DNA of 64,000 bases, from NCBI RefSeq assembly GCF_015355785.1, contig NZ_JADKYW010000005.1, positions 869,272 to 933,271 of the forward strand, given 5' to 3'. Origin of the DNA: Arthrobacter gandavensis (GTDB lineage Bacteria; Actinomycetota; Actinomycetes; Actinomycetales; Micrococcaceae). Shown here in pieces: positions 34,483 to 43,325 of the stretch (positions within the stretch are counted from its first letter, which is position 1; each line of letters opens with the position of its first letter). Position numbers and translations under genes: made by a program. The notes under the pieces are model-generated. The model did not search any database, had not been told where the DNA came from, and saw only the letters and a program-made list of their open reading frames with translations.

Positions 34483-37400
34483 CTAGCTCCTGCGGCCCGG
34501 GCGCCGCTTAGCGGCAGCTACGCTGGCTCCGCCGGCCGCGATCAGGCCGGCACCGAGGGCCAGGAAGCCTCCGGCAAACTCAGCGCCCGTGGACGGCAGG
34601 CGGTTCTTGCCCGGCCGATCCGGTGCCGGACGCGGTGCCGGCTGCGTTGCGGTGTAGGTGTTGACGACGCGCAGCTCGGATGCCCCGGCGGCGCTGATGC
34701 CAACCGGTTCGGGAAGGACCGTGCTGACTTCCAGCCCGCTCGCCACTCCCGTTGCCGTCTCAGTCACCTCGCACTCAGTGCCTTGGGCCAGCCCGCCGAA
34801 CGTGGACATCACCTCGCCGGTGGCTCCGGCCGGAACGGTCAGCGTTTCATCCAGCACCGTTTCCTCGGCCAGGATGCAGACCACGTTCAGCACCACTTCT
34901 CCCTGATGCCCTGCAGCCGCACCGGCAATCTGCTTGGTGACGACGAGGGTTCCGGGATTGAAGGTGTAGGTGTTCGTCACCGTCGCTTCACTGACCGTCG
35001 CGGCCGCGATGGTCACCGGATCGGGGAGGACCGTGGTGACTCCCACGGTCTCTGTCGCTCCGGTGCCGGGTTCGGTGACGATGCACTCGGTACCCACGGC
35101 CAGGTCCTCGAACTCCTGCGTTTCGGTACCGGTGGTTCCGGCGGGAATCGTGACCGTCTCGTCCAGCACGGTCTCGCCGTTCAATGAGCAGGTGATGCCC
35201 AGGACAATGTCCTCCTGCGCTCCGGCTGCTTCTCCGTCGATCACCTTGCTGACGCTGAGCGAACCGGGATTGAAGGTGTACGTGTTGGTGACTGCGGCTT
35301 CAACCCCGGCACCGGCCGCGATGGTTACCGGGTCCGGCAGCACGGTGCTGACGCCAACCGTTTCCGTTGCGCCGTCCTGCGTCTCGGTGACGGTGCATTC
35401 GGTGCCTACCGCCAGGTCCTCATACTGGGTCGATTCAGTACCGGTGGAACCTGCCGGGATGATGAACGTTTCGTCGAGGACGGTTTCGCCGTCCAGGGTG
35501 CAGACCGTTTGCAGGACAATGTCGTCCTGGTTCCCGGCCGCTTCACCGTCGATGACCTTGCTCACGGAGATTGATCCGGGAGCGAAGGTATAGGTGTTCG
35601 TGACGGTGGCCTCGACGTCACCTCCGGCAGGAACGGTGAACGGATCCGGAAGATCCGTCTCCACCAGGATGGCCGGGGTGCTGCCGTCCTCCAGTTCCGT
35701 TACCGAGCAGGATGCCCCCGCCGGCACGTTCAGGAAGCGGCCGAAGACCGGGGAAGCCGCCTGCGGCGGGCCCTGGAAGGTCTCCTCCAGGACGGTCGCC
35801 CCGTTCAGCGTGCAGGTGACCTCAACCAGGACAGCTTCCTGGCTGCCGGCAGCCGGACCATCGAAATTCTTATAGACCGTGATCATGCCGGGTTTCTGCG
35901 TGTAGGTGTTGGTGACCGCGGCAGTTGCCGTGCCTCCCGCCGGGATGGTCGCGGTGTCCGGCAGGTCGACGACGACGGCGATCTCGTCAGTCTCGCCGGT
36001 GGCCGACTCCGTCACTGCGCACGCGCTGCCGGCCGGGATGTCCGTGAATGTCTGCGATTGCGGTGCGGTAGTCCCCGCCGGAATCGTGACCGAAGTGCTG
36101 AAGGTCGTGACGTCGTCGAGCCGGCAGAGGATGTCTATCTGTACCTCACCCTGCTGTCCCGCCGCTGCTCCGGCGATGGCCTTGGAGACAGTCAATGAGC
36201 CCGGGTTCACCGTGTAGGTGTTGGTGACGGTGATTTCCACACCGTCCTCCGCAGGAATGGTGACCGTACCCGTAGCCGGTTCAAACACTGTCTCGACGCC
36301 AATCTCGGTGCTGGACCCGTTGGCCGTTTCAGTGACGGTGCAGCTCGTGCCGGCGAGCAGGCCGGTGTATTCCACCGGATCGGTCTCGGTTGCTCCCGCC
36401 GGGATGGTGATCGTTTCGTTGAGGGTAGAGGCGCCGGTGCAGACGACGTTCAGCGTCACGGGGCCCTGCTGACCCGCGGCTGCGCCCTCGATCAGCTTCC
36501 GGACTCCCAGGACACCGGTCCTGAAGGTGTAGGTGTTGGTGACGGCGGCTTGGACACTGCCGGCGGCGGGAACGGTGTACGTGCCCGTACCTGTGGTCTC
36601 CACAGCGATGCTGGTGGTTTCTCCGCTGCTGGTTTCCGTGACCACGCAGCTGGTGTTAGCGGGCAGGTTTCCGTACTCGGTGGGGGTGACCTCCGTGGCG
36701 TTGGCCGGGATGGTGATGGTGTCATTGACCACCTGCGTTTCGCCTGAGGTGCAGACCACCGTGAGAACTACCTCGCCCTGGGCGCCGGCAGCTTCACCGG
36801 CGATGGTCTTGCCCACGGAGAGCGTTCCGGGTACGAAGGTGTAGGTGTCCGTGACGGTGGCCGTCGCGGTGGTCCCTGCCGTGATGGCCACCGGGTCCGG
36901 CAGGACGGTGCTCACCGCTACGGTAGCCGTGGCTCCGTTGGTGGGCTCGGTGATGGTGCAGGTGGATCCCACCGGAATCTCGTTGAAGGTCTCGCTGACG
37001 GATCCCGTGGTCCCCGCATCGATGTTGAACGTGAACTGGTAGCCCTCGCCGCAGTCGATGCTGATGGCTACGGCTCCCTGGCTGCCGGCTGCCGCACCGT
37101 CGATCGTCTTGGTCACGGCGAGGGAACCAACTTCGAAGAACTCCGCCTGCGCGGTGGCGTTGGAGGTCAGCGTCCGGGTGGCGGCGAGGATCAGCTTCTG
37201 GGCGGTGGTGGTTCCTGACGTGGCGCCGTCGTACAGGTACACGTTTCCTGTCGGAACCGATACCGCCGCCTGCGCCAGGATGGTGGCCGGCCCCGTGTCT
37301 CCGGCATCGCTTCTCACCCATACCTGGGTCCCGGACTCAACCGGGTTGGTGATGGGCACGGTGCCGGCTGCGTCGGCATAGAGAGTGAACCCGTCGGACA

Positions 37401-38160
37401 CGCTGACGTTAATCTCGGCGCCTTCCTGCGCCTGCACGGTGTAGGGACCGGCCACGCCGTTCACCGAGGCCTCTGCCGTGGCAGGAGTGACGGAGATATC
37501 CGGTGCCGGAGGTTCGGTCTGGGGGCCGGCGGCGATGGTCGCGTTCACGATTCCGGCCACGGCCGAGTAAATCGGGGAACCGGGCCTCACCACGTAGCCG
37601 TCGGTAAAGAACCAGATGGCTGCCTGCACTGCCGCCGCCCGCTGGTTGTTGTTGAGCCCCGCTGGCAGGTTGGAGGACGGGTAGTAGGTATTCAGGATCC
37701 GCTCCACGTACCCGATATTGGGGACATTGGCCTCGGACCAGGTGCCGTTGACGTAGCCGATGCCCACGCGGGTAGAAGTGCGCAGGTCGATGCAGTACAT
37801 CTGGGCGGTGGTGGTGCCCTGGGCGTCCTGGGTCTCGATGATTCCCGCGAAGTCAACATTCTCTGTTTCGTAGCCGGCGGGAATGGACGTGGGATAGGAA
37901 TCGATGGGCCAGGTGGTGCCGGCCGGCGGCAGCGCCCCGTTGACGGCCTGCCCAAATCCCAGGGACGTGATGACGATGTCCGTCTCTTCGGAGGTGCCCA
38001 CCGGATCGTTCCGGACTGGTTCGCCTATGCGCGCCTGAACCGGGCCTGCGAAGGGGAGCAGCAGCAGGAATGACAGCACCAGGACGGCTATGCCCCTGAA
38101 CCTTCCGTGCAGCTTTCGGCGGACGGTTCCTCGGCGGACAGGAGACTGCTGAGTGTTCAT
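34483..38160 (-). CDS. thioester-domain surface adhesin with eight DUF5979-like repeats and LPXTG anchor
   Basis: A 1225-residue secreted protein covalently linked to peptidoglycan by sortase. The order is: signal peptide (about 1-44, ending PVQARIG); a TQXA thioester domain (about 95-220) in which Cys123 of MYCIDLRT and Gln179 of AAAVQAAIWFF should form the internal thioester; a beta-sandwich (220-340); eight tandem repeats of about 100 residues from 345 to about 1165, each opening G-x-L-x-V-x-K-x-I-x-G-x-A-A-G-x-Q and closing VTNTYTF; a Pro-rich stretch; then LPSTG (1188-1192), a hydrophobic helix and KRRPGRRS. Thioester domains attach bacteria to host or environmental amines. Repeats 6 and 7 are almost identical, a sign of recent duplication. 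The response regulator/kinase genes precede it on the same strand. Confidence 0.9.
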   Translation of the reverse strand: MNTQQSPVRRGTVRRKLHGRFRGIAVLVLSFLLLLPFAGPVQARIGEPVRNDPVGTSEETDIVITSLGFGQAVNGALPPAGTTWPIDSYPTSIPAGYETENVDFAGIIETQDAQGTTTAQMYCIDLRTSTRVGIGYVNGTWSEANVPNIGYVERILNTYYPSSNLPAGLNNNQRAAAVQAAIWFFTDGYVVRPGSPIYSAVAGIVNATIAAGPQTEPPAPDISVTPATAEASVNGVAGPYTVQAQEGAEINVSVSDGFTLYADAAGTVPITNPVESGTQVWVRSDAGDTGPATILAQAAVSVPTGNVYLYDGATSGTTTAQKLILAATRTLTSNATAQAEFFEVGSLAVTKTIDGAAAGSQGAVAISIDCGEGYQFTFNIDAGTTGSVSETFNEIPVGSTCTITEPTNGATATVAVSTVLPDPVAITAGTTATATVTDTYTFVPGTLSVGKTIAGEAAGAQGEVVLTVVCTSGETQVVNDTITIPANATEVTPTEYGNLPANTSCVVTETSSGETTSIAVETTGTGTYTVPAAGSVQAAVTNTYTFRTGVLGVRKLIEGAAAGQQGPVTLNVVCTGASTLNETITIPAGATETDPVEYTGLLAGTSCTVTETANGSSTEIGVETVFEPATGTVTIPAEDGVEITVTNTYTVNPGSLTVSKAIAGAAAGQQGEVQIDILCRLDDVTTFSTSVTIPAGTTAPQSQTFTDIPAGSACAVTESATGETDEIAVVVDLPDTATIPAGGTATAAVTNTYTQKPGMITVYKNFDGPAAGSQEAVLVEVTCTLNGATVLEETFQGPPQAASPVFGRFLNVPAGASCSVTELEDGSTPAILVETDLPDPFTVPAGGDVEATVTNTYTFAPGSISVSKVIDGEAAGNQDDIVLQTVCTLDGETVLDETFIIPAGSTGTESTQYEDLAVGTECTVTETQDGATETVGVSTVLPDPVTIAAGAGVEAAVTNTYTFNPGSLSVSKVIDGEAAGAQEDIVLGITCSLNGETVLDETVTIPAGTTGTETQEFEDLAVGTECIVTEPGTGATETVGVTTVLPDPVTIAAATVSEATVTNTYTFNPGTLVVTKQIAGAAAGHQGEVVLNVVCILAEETVLDETLTVPAGATGEVMSTFGGLAQGTECEVTETATGVASGLEVSTVLPEPVGISAAGASELRVVNTYTATQPAPRPAPDRPGKNRLPSTGAEFAGGFLALGAGLIAAGGASVAAAKRRPGRRS

Positions 38161-38274
38161 GGTTCCCCTCAGGTGCGAGTAATGAGGCGGAAATGTTCCC
38201 GGGGTGAAGTTGGGACCCTTGTTTCCTACCCTGGCCGCCGAGACTAGTCATGTGCCCGTCGAGTCACTAGAGGG

Positions 38275-38293
38275 GCGGCCGATCTCCGGCCGC
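38275..38293 (-). terminator. hairpin between response regulator and adhesin genes
   Basis: GCGGCCG (38275-38281) pairs with CGGCCGC (38287-38293) over a 5-nt loop, overlapping the stop codon of the response regulator. It suggests that the adhesin has its own promoter in the 132-bp gap that follows. Confidence 0.5.
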
Positions 38294-38946
38294 TAGGAGC
38301 GGATAATCCTCCGCTCCCGCGCCACCGCAATGGCAGCGGTGCGGTTGTCCACGCCGAGCTTCTCGTAGATGTGGACCAGATGAGTCTTGACCGTGGCTTC
38401 GCTGATGAACAGCCGCCGGGAAATGGCGCGGTTGGACATGCCGGTGGCGAGGAGCTCCACCAGCTCGATCTCGCGGGCGCTCAGGGAGGGAACCGGGTTG
38501 CGCATCCGTCCCATCAGCCTGGCGGCGACTTCCGGCGCCAGGGCGGTCTGCCCTGCCGCAGCTGACCGGGCTGCATCCCGGATATTGCCTGGCGGAGCGT
38601 CCTTGAGCATGTAGCCGCTGGCACCTGCTTCCACCGCGGCGAGGATATCTGCGTCAGTGTCGTACGTGGTCAGGACCAGCACCGGCAGGTTCGGGTACTG
38701 CTCCCTGATGCGCCGGGTCGCCGTGACCCCGTCCATGCCAGGTGCCATCTGGAGGTCCATGAGCACGAGGTCGATTTTCCCGCCTACCGCGAACTCCCGG
38801 TCAAGGATCCGCAGTGCCTCATCCCCGTTGGCCGCTTCGTCGGCGACGGAGACGTCTTCGAACCCGGAGAACATGGCCCGCAGGCCTGCCCTCACCACGG
38901 GGTGGTCATCCACCAGGAGCACCCGCAGTTCAGCCACGGCTTTCAC
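38293..38946 (-). CDS. NarL/LuxR-family response regulator
   Basis: A 217-residue two-component regulator. The receiver domain (about 5-125) has the acidic pair Asp13/Asp14 in LLVDDHP, phospho-acceptor Asp64 in IDLVLMDLQM, the T in LTTYDTD and a Lys in YMLKDAPP. The LuxR HTH (about 150-210) reads LSAREIELVELLATGMSNRAISRRLFISEATVKTHLVHIYEKLGV. The start overlaps the kinase gene by 17 bp. Probable targets are the divergent ABC exporter, with its palindromic sites, and perhaps the downstream adhesin; both are inference from position. Confidence 0.94.
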   Translation of the reverse strand: MKAVAELRVLLVDDHPVVRAGLRAMFSGFEDVSVADEAANGDEALRILDREFAVGGKIDLVLMDLQMAPGMDGVTATRRIREQYPNLPVLVLTTYDTDADILAAVEAGASGYMLKDAPPGNIRDAARSAAAGQTALAPEVAARLMGRMRNPVPSLSAREIELVELLATGMSNRAISRRLFISEATVKTHLVHIYEKLGVDNRTAAIAVARERRIIRS

Positions 38947-40267
38947 CTTCCGCGCCTGGAGCGGTTCCCTGCGGATTTGCTGCAGCCGCAGCCGGCCGTG
39001 CTTCCGGCAGCGGTAGCCGGATTCCTATCGCAGTGCCCTCCCCCGGAGCTGATTCAAGATCCAGGCTGCCTCCCAGCGCTTCGACCCGGTGCGCAATCGA
39101 GATGAGCCCGTAGCCGGTACCGTCCCGGCGCGGACCCGATCGGGCACGCTCAGCGGCCGCATCGAATCCCCGGCCGTCGTCGAAAACATCCAGCGTGATG
39201 TCCCCGCTGAGGAAGGCCAGCGTAACCACGGCCCGGCCGGCGTCCGCATGCTGGAGGACATTGGCCAGCGTGGCCTGCACTGCCCGCAGCACGGCTACTT
39301 CGTAGGGTGCCGGCAGCGGTACCGGGGCACCCTCCAGCCGGAAACTGCAGGCCAGCTCCCGTCCCTGCGCAGCGGCACGTTCCTGCACCGCTTGGCAGGC
39401 CCGGGCCAGGCGTTCCGCCAGCGACCCCCGGGCATTCTCCGGTTCGCGCAGGTCCCGGACAAAACGGCGGGCCTCGGCCAGATTCTCAGCAGCGGTGCCC
39501 TCAACGGTGTCCAGCCGGCCCCGCACGGTCCCCAGGTTCCCGCCGTCCAGGGCTTCCCGGGCAGAGCGGCTCATCAGCACGATGCTGGCCAGCCCCTGGG
39601 CCAGGGTGTCGTGGATCTCGCGGGCCAGCCGCTCGCGCTCTTCCAGCACTCCCTGTTCCCGCTGGCTGCGTGCCAGTTCTGCACGGGTGCGGCGCAGTTC
39701 GTCCAGGGCTTCGCCCTGGTTGGTCACCTCGGCGTACAGCGCCTGGTAGGCGAGCGCCATAATGACGGAGAACCCCGCCCCGATGAGCGGGCCCAGCAGC
39801 ATCGCGCCGTGGAACCCGCCGGCATGCGCCCACTGCGCCGCAACGACGGCGGCCGTGGTCACCGCAACGGTCAGGAGCGCCGGCCGCAGGCGCAGCAAAT
39901 GCAGCTGCAGGAAGAACAGCGGAAAGGCCAGCCAGGAAAAGTCCGGGCTGAGTATCAGAAGCACGGCCCAGAGACCGGTGACCGCCGCCAGCCAGGCCAA
40001 ACCGTGCCGCTCCGGATCGAATCGCAGCGCCCGGCGCCCCCGGCCGCCGTCGGACGCCCGCTTTTCAGCCACCGTGCCGACCACATAGACAACGGCCAGC
40101 ACCGCGGACAACAGCAGCGCCACAACGGACTTCCAGGACGGCGGAGCCATCAGCAGCATCCGCCCAACCGCCACGGCCAGCAGGAGGGCGAACCCGACGT
40201 GCAGGGCCAGGCGCAGCACGCGCAGGACCCGCTCGCCGGCCCGCGGCCGGCCCAACTCAGCGGACAT
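38930..40267 (-). CDS. NarL-type sensor histidine kinase (HisKA_3)
   Basis: A 445-residue membrane kinase: the N-terminal half has five or six transmembrane helices (about 25-190), then the HisKA_3 box LEERERLAREIHDTLAQGLASIVL with the phospho-accepting His at about residue 222, and an HATPase domain ending DDGRGFD...GTGYGLISIAHRVEALGGSLDLESAPGEGT. The lack of a large outer loop suggests that it senses the membrane or a transporter, as BceS- and LiaS-like kinases do. Translation of the response regulator is coupled to it. The divergent FtsX-type ABC transporter is the expected partner. Confidence 0.92.
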   Translation of the reverse strand: MSAELGRPRAGERVLRVLRLALHVGFALLLAVAVGRMLLMAPPSWKSVVALLLSAVLAVVYVVGTVAEKRASDGGRGRRALRFDPERHGLAWLAAVTGLWAVLLILSPDFSWLAFPLFFLQLHLLRLRPALLTVAVTTAAVVAAQWAHAGGFHGAMLLGPLIGAGFSVIMALAYQALYAEVTNQGEALDELRRTRAELARSQREQGVLEERERLAREIHDTLAQGLASIVLMSRSAREALDGGNLGTVRGRLDTVEGTAAENLAEARRFVRDLREPENARGSLAERLARACQAVQERAAAQGRELACSFRLEGAPVPLPAPYEVAVLRAVQATLANVLQHADAGRAVVTLAFLSGDITLDVFDDGRGFDAAAERARSGPRRDGTGYGLISIAHRVEALGGSLDLESAPGEGTAIGIRLPLPEARPAAAAANPQGTAPGAEGESRG

Positions 40268-40301
40268 ACCGCCAGCCTAGCCACCGGGCCCCAGCACCGC
40301 A

Positions 40302-40317
40302 TCAACCGAATGGTTGA
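40302..40317. promoter_or_regulatory. inverted repeat TCAACC-GAAT-GGTTGA, operator candidate
   Basis: A perfect 6-4-6 inverted repeat in the 179-bp gap between the kinase and ABC permease genes. The GAATGGT half recurs in reverse as ACCATTC 15 bp further on. It is a candidate site for the adjacent NarL-type regulator. Confidence 0.45.
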
Positions 40318-40342
40318 CCGTCCCCTGCACCATTCGATGCCC

Positions 40343-40360
40343 GTGGACCGTACGGTCCAC
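40343..40360. promoter_or_regulatory. 18-bp perfect palindrome GTGGACCGTACGGTCCAC
   Basis: A perfect 9+9 palindrome without a spacer, about 87 bp before the ABC permease start. It is the best candidate for the response regulator's operator in this divergent promoter region. Confidence 0.55.
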
Positions 40361-40446
40361 CGATGCCGGACAGCCTTGCCGCCGGAAGAGTTGAAACAGG
40401 GGAAATCCCGGAAAACCGGTTCCTACACGATCAAAGGACAATCCAC

Positions 40447-41526
40447 ATGTACCTGGCCCTGCGAGAAATACGCTTCGCGAAAGGCCGTTTCGCCCTGATG
40501 GGAACGGTCGTTGCGCTCATCAGTTTCCTGCTTGTGATGCTCTCCGGCCTCACTGCCGGCCTGTCAGACCAGTCCACCTCCAGCATCAAATCGCTCCCTG
40601 CCGGCGAGGTGGTCTTCGGCGCGCCCGCGGGAACCGAACCCAATGCGTCCTTTACCGAGTCCTCGATCTCTCCCGGGCAGCAGCAGGCGTGGCAGGAAGC
40701 GCCCGGTGTCAGCAGTGCCGAGCCGCTGGGCATCACCCAGGGACGCATCCAGGCCGGTGGCACGGCCTCCGCGGCGATCTTCGGAGCGAACCCCGGCAGC
40801 AGGATTGCCCCGGAGGGCCTCGCACCGGGGAGGGCCGTGATCAGCCGGCAGTTCGCCGATGACCTCGGGCTGCTGCCCGGTTCGGACGCGTCCGTCAACG
40901 GCCAGCCGTTCACGGTTGCGGCCGTGGTCGAGGACCAGTGGTACAGCCACACCCCGGTTGCCTGGATCTCGCTCGCCGACTGGAAGGACGCGGCCCACGC
41001 CGAACCGGACGTCGCCGGTACCGTCCTCGCCGTGGATTACGACGGCGGCACGCGGGACGGCGCCGCGATGGACGCCGCGAACAGCGCCGCCGGAACCACC
41101 AGCCTGGAACGGTCCGACAGCCTGTCGGCCCTGCCTGCCTACTCCTCCGAGAACGGATCCCTGCTGATGATGCAGGCCTTCCTGTACGGCATTTCCGCCC
41201 TGGTGATCGTCGCGTTCCTAACCGTCTGGACACTGCAGCGCACCCGGGACATCGCCGTACTGCGGGCACTGGGCGCAACCCGCTCCTATGTGCTGCGTGA
41301 CGCGCTGGTCCAGGCCGCCGCCATTCTGGCTGCCGGAACTGCAGCGGGAGGCCTGCTCGGTGCCGCTGCCGGTGAGGTGGCAGCCACGGCGGCTCCTTTC
41401 GCTGCCACCGCCGCCACCGCGGTGCTGCCGGTTGCCGGCGTCTTCCTCCTCGGCCTTGCGGGTGCAGCGCTCGCCGTCCGCCGCGTCACCAAGGTTGACC
41501 CCCTCTTGGCGCTGGGCGGGAACTGA
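40447..41526 (+). CDS. FtsX/MacB-type ABC transporter permease
   Basis: A 359-residue permease with one N-terminal helix (MGTVVALISFLLVMLSGLTAGL), a large external domain (about 50-255), and three C-terminal helices after LLMMQAFLYGISALVIVAFLTVWTLQRTRDIAVLRALGATRSYVLRDALVQA, which is the FtsX core motif. Such mechanotransmission transporters expel lipids, peptides or antibiotics from the membrane. AAAGGA lies 7 bp before the ATG at 40447; the frame continues upstream, but this start is the one that begins a typical permease. It forms a pair with the following ATPase. Confidence 0.9.
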   Translation: MYLALREIRFAKGRFALMGTVVALISFLLVMLSGLTAGLSDQSTSSIKSLPAGEVVFGAPAGTEPNASFTESSISPGQQQAWQEAPGVSSAEPLGITQGRIQAGGTASAAIFGANPGSRIAPEGLAPGRAVISRQFADDLGLLPGSDASVNGQPFTVAAVVEDQWYSHTPVAWISLADWKDAAHAEPDVAGTVLAVDYDGGTRDGAAMDAANSAAGTTSLERSDSLSALPAYSSENGSLLMMQAFLYGISALVIVAFLTVWTLQRTRDIAVLRALGATRSYVLRDALVQAAAILAAGTAAGGLLGAAAGEVAATAAPFAATAATAVLPVAGVFLLGLAGAALAVRRVTKVDPLLALGGN

Positions 41527-41566
41527 CCCGCTGCCGGCACTCCACCACTTACAGACAGGAAACACC

Positions 41567-42274
41567 ATGAACACCACCAGCACAGCCCTGGTCCTGAAGG
41601 ACGTCACACTCGAATACCCCGACGGGCAGAACAACACCATCCGGGCACTGGACAACGTCAGCCTGTCCGCCGTCCGCGGCACCGTCACAGGGCTGGCAGG
41701 GCCCTCCGGCTCCGGCAAGTCCAGCCTGCTGGCCGTCGCGGCTACCCTGATCCCGCCAACCTCCGGGACGGTGGAGGTCAACGGGTCCGACGTCGGCGGG
41801 CTGGATGACGCCGGGTGTGCCCGGCTCCGGCGGGAGGAAATCGGCATCGTCTTCCAGCAGCCCAATCTGCTGCCCTCCCTCACCGCGGTGGAGCAGCTCG
41901 TTGCCGTGGCGCACCTGCGCGGCGAGTCCACCGGCGCGGCCGCGGAGCGCGCCGCGAACCTGCTCGGCGTCGTCGGGCTGGGCGGACAGGTGAACCAGCG
42001 GCCGCACCAGCTTTCCGGCGGCCAGCGGCAGCGCGTGAACATCGCCCGGGCGCTGATGGGGAACCCGTCGCTGCTTCTGGTGGATGAGCCCACCGCAGCG
42101 CTGGACCACGAGCGTTCGGCCTCGATCATGAAACTGCTCCGCGAAGTCACGGAGGAATTCAAGGTGGCCACCATCCTGGTGACGCACGACGTCGAGTTCC
42201 TTCCTCTGGCGGACGTTGTGGCGCGGATGCGGGACGGCGTGCTGACCCACCCGGCTGCCGTGGACCGGCCCTAG
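41567..42274 (+). CDS. ABC transporter ATP-binding protein (LolD/MacB type)
   Basis: ATPase of 235 residues. Walker A is GPSGSGKSS, the Q-loop FQQPNLLPSLTAVEQL, signature LSGGQRQRVNIARAL, Walker B LLLVDEPTAALD and the switch His in ILVTHDVEFL. It has the size and wording of the MacB/LolD/FtsE branch, which works with FtsX-type permeases. CAGGAAACACC precedes the ATG, 40 bp after the permease stop. The module of kinase, regulator, permease and ATPase resembles bacterial peptide-antibiotic sensing and resistance sets. Confidence 0.93.
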   Translation: MNTTSTALVLKDVTLEYPDGQNNTIRALDNVSLSAVRGTVTGLAGPSGSGKSSLLAVAATLIPPTSGTVEVNGSDVGGLDDAGCARLRREEIGIVFQQPNLLPSLTAVEQLVAVAHLRGESTGAAAERAANLLGVVGLGGQVNQRPHQLSGGQRQRVNIARALMGNPSLLLVDEPTAALDHERSASIMKLLREVTEEFKVATILVTHDVEFLPLADVVARMRDGVLTHPAAVDRP

Positions 42275-42333
42275 CTGCAGTTCCCACGGTGGTTGTGCCC
42301 CGCAGCGGAACCGTGAAGCGCGGCCGCCGGGCG

Positions 42334-43233
42334 TTACGGCCCGGGTATTCCTGCGCGGTCCGCAAGCCAGGCAGCGGCATCCGGCCAGAGCACGGCTCCC
42401 GGGCCGCGGCGGAAGTACCCCATGTGCCCAATTGCCGGCACACCGGCGTCGGACGGCGCGTAGGTCCTGGTCTGGACCTGCGCATTGACCAGCCGGCGGG
42501 CGATCACGCCGATCTGTGCCGGCGTGGCCCAGAGGTCGTCATCCAGGCCCACGCACAGCACGCTGGTCCGCACGCGTGCCGTCCGCTCCCGGGCATGCAT
42601 GGTGGGGTCGTCGAAGAAATATCCCGGTGTCCGGGACCATCTGCTCCACTCCAGCATTGCCGCAGCGGGCATGTCCTCTCCCAGCCCCATCCGGCGCCCG
42701 GGTACGTAGCCCAGGACCCTCCCTGCGCCGGGACCCAGCACCCGAAGAATCAGTTCCACCCTCGCCCGCTCCGTGCGGTCAGGAATTGAACGGGTGACGC
42801 CGGCGTGGGAGGCCACGGTCATAAAACCGAGCAGGCCTTCTCCGCCGTTGTCCAGCGCGAGCGCGTGGCCGCCCAGGCTGTGCCCAACGGCGACGTGCGG
42901 CAGCTTCGGATACCGTAAGCGCAGCCAGGCAGCGGCCGCCGGAACGTCCAGGTCCATCCAGTCCCGCATGCGCAGCCGCCGGTTCTCCCGCGCGCTGCCG
43001 GATGCTCCGGTGCCGCGGTAGTCATAGGTCAGCACGGCGAATCCCCGGGCCGCCAAAAAATCCGCGAAACCGCTGTACAGCCGCTGTGGGACGGCGGTGG
43101 CAGGGTGGATTGCTACTGCGGCCAGCGGATCGCCGCTGGCCGGCAGCCGCAGGATTCCGCTCAGACTGTCCGTTTTGCGCACACCGATGTTGACCACTGC
43201 TGAGACAGCCCCCGGCACCTCAATATTTCGCAT
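42334..43233 (-). CDS. alpha/beta hydrolase, serine-aminopeptidase-like
   Basis: A 299-residue hydrolase with the oxyanion region AAVAIHPATAVPQRLYSGF, LTYDYRGTGASG, nucleophile Ser in VAVGHSLGGHALAL and the end APSDAGVPAIGHMGYFRRG with the catalytic His. The pattern fits the family annotated as predicted alpha/beta hydrolases (COG4757), which lack a known substrate. The ATG is in a TAGGGT-N7-ATG context, that of a leaderless message, and it lies inside an 18-bp palindrome, so repression at the transcription start is likely. Confidence 0.85.
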   Translation of the reverse strand: MRNIEVPGAVSAVVNIGVRKTDSLSGILRLPASGDPLAAVAIHPATAVPQRLYSGFADFLAARGFAVLTYDYRGTGASGSARENRRLRMRDWMDLDVPAAAAWLRLRYPKLPHVAVGHSLGGHALALDNGGEGLLGFMTVASHAGVTRSIPDRTERARVELILRVLGPGAGRVLGYVPGRRMGLGEDMPAAAMLEWSRWSRTPGYFFDDPTMHARERTARVRTSVLCVGLDDDLWATPAQIGVIARRLVNAQVQTRTYAPSDAGVPAIGHMGYFRRGPGAVLWPDAAAWLADRAGIPGP

Positions 43234-43241
43234 GCGAAATA
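43224..43241. promoter_or_regulatory. 18-bp perfect palindrome over the hydrolase start codon
   Basis: TATTTCGCATGCGAAATA is a perfect palindrome that contains the start codon of the leftward alpha/beta hydrolase at its centre. On the minus strand TAGGGT lies 7 bp before that ATG, so the palindrome covers the predicted transcription start of a leaderless gene. Confidence 0.6.
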
Positions 43242-43325
43242 CCCTAGGAGCAGACGGCCTCCCCCACCACTGCCTTCTGCTCGAATGAGCGCCCAGCCGC
43301 CGCCGGAAGAGCCGGCGCTGACCGG

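Noticed and set aside
38950..40498. Long plus-strand frame opposite the sensor kinase
   Set aside because: Its translation is Gln/Arg/His-rich shadow sequence; the kinase on the other strand has all catalytic motifs.
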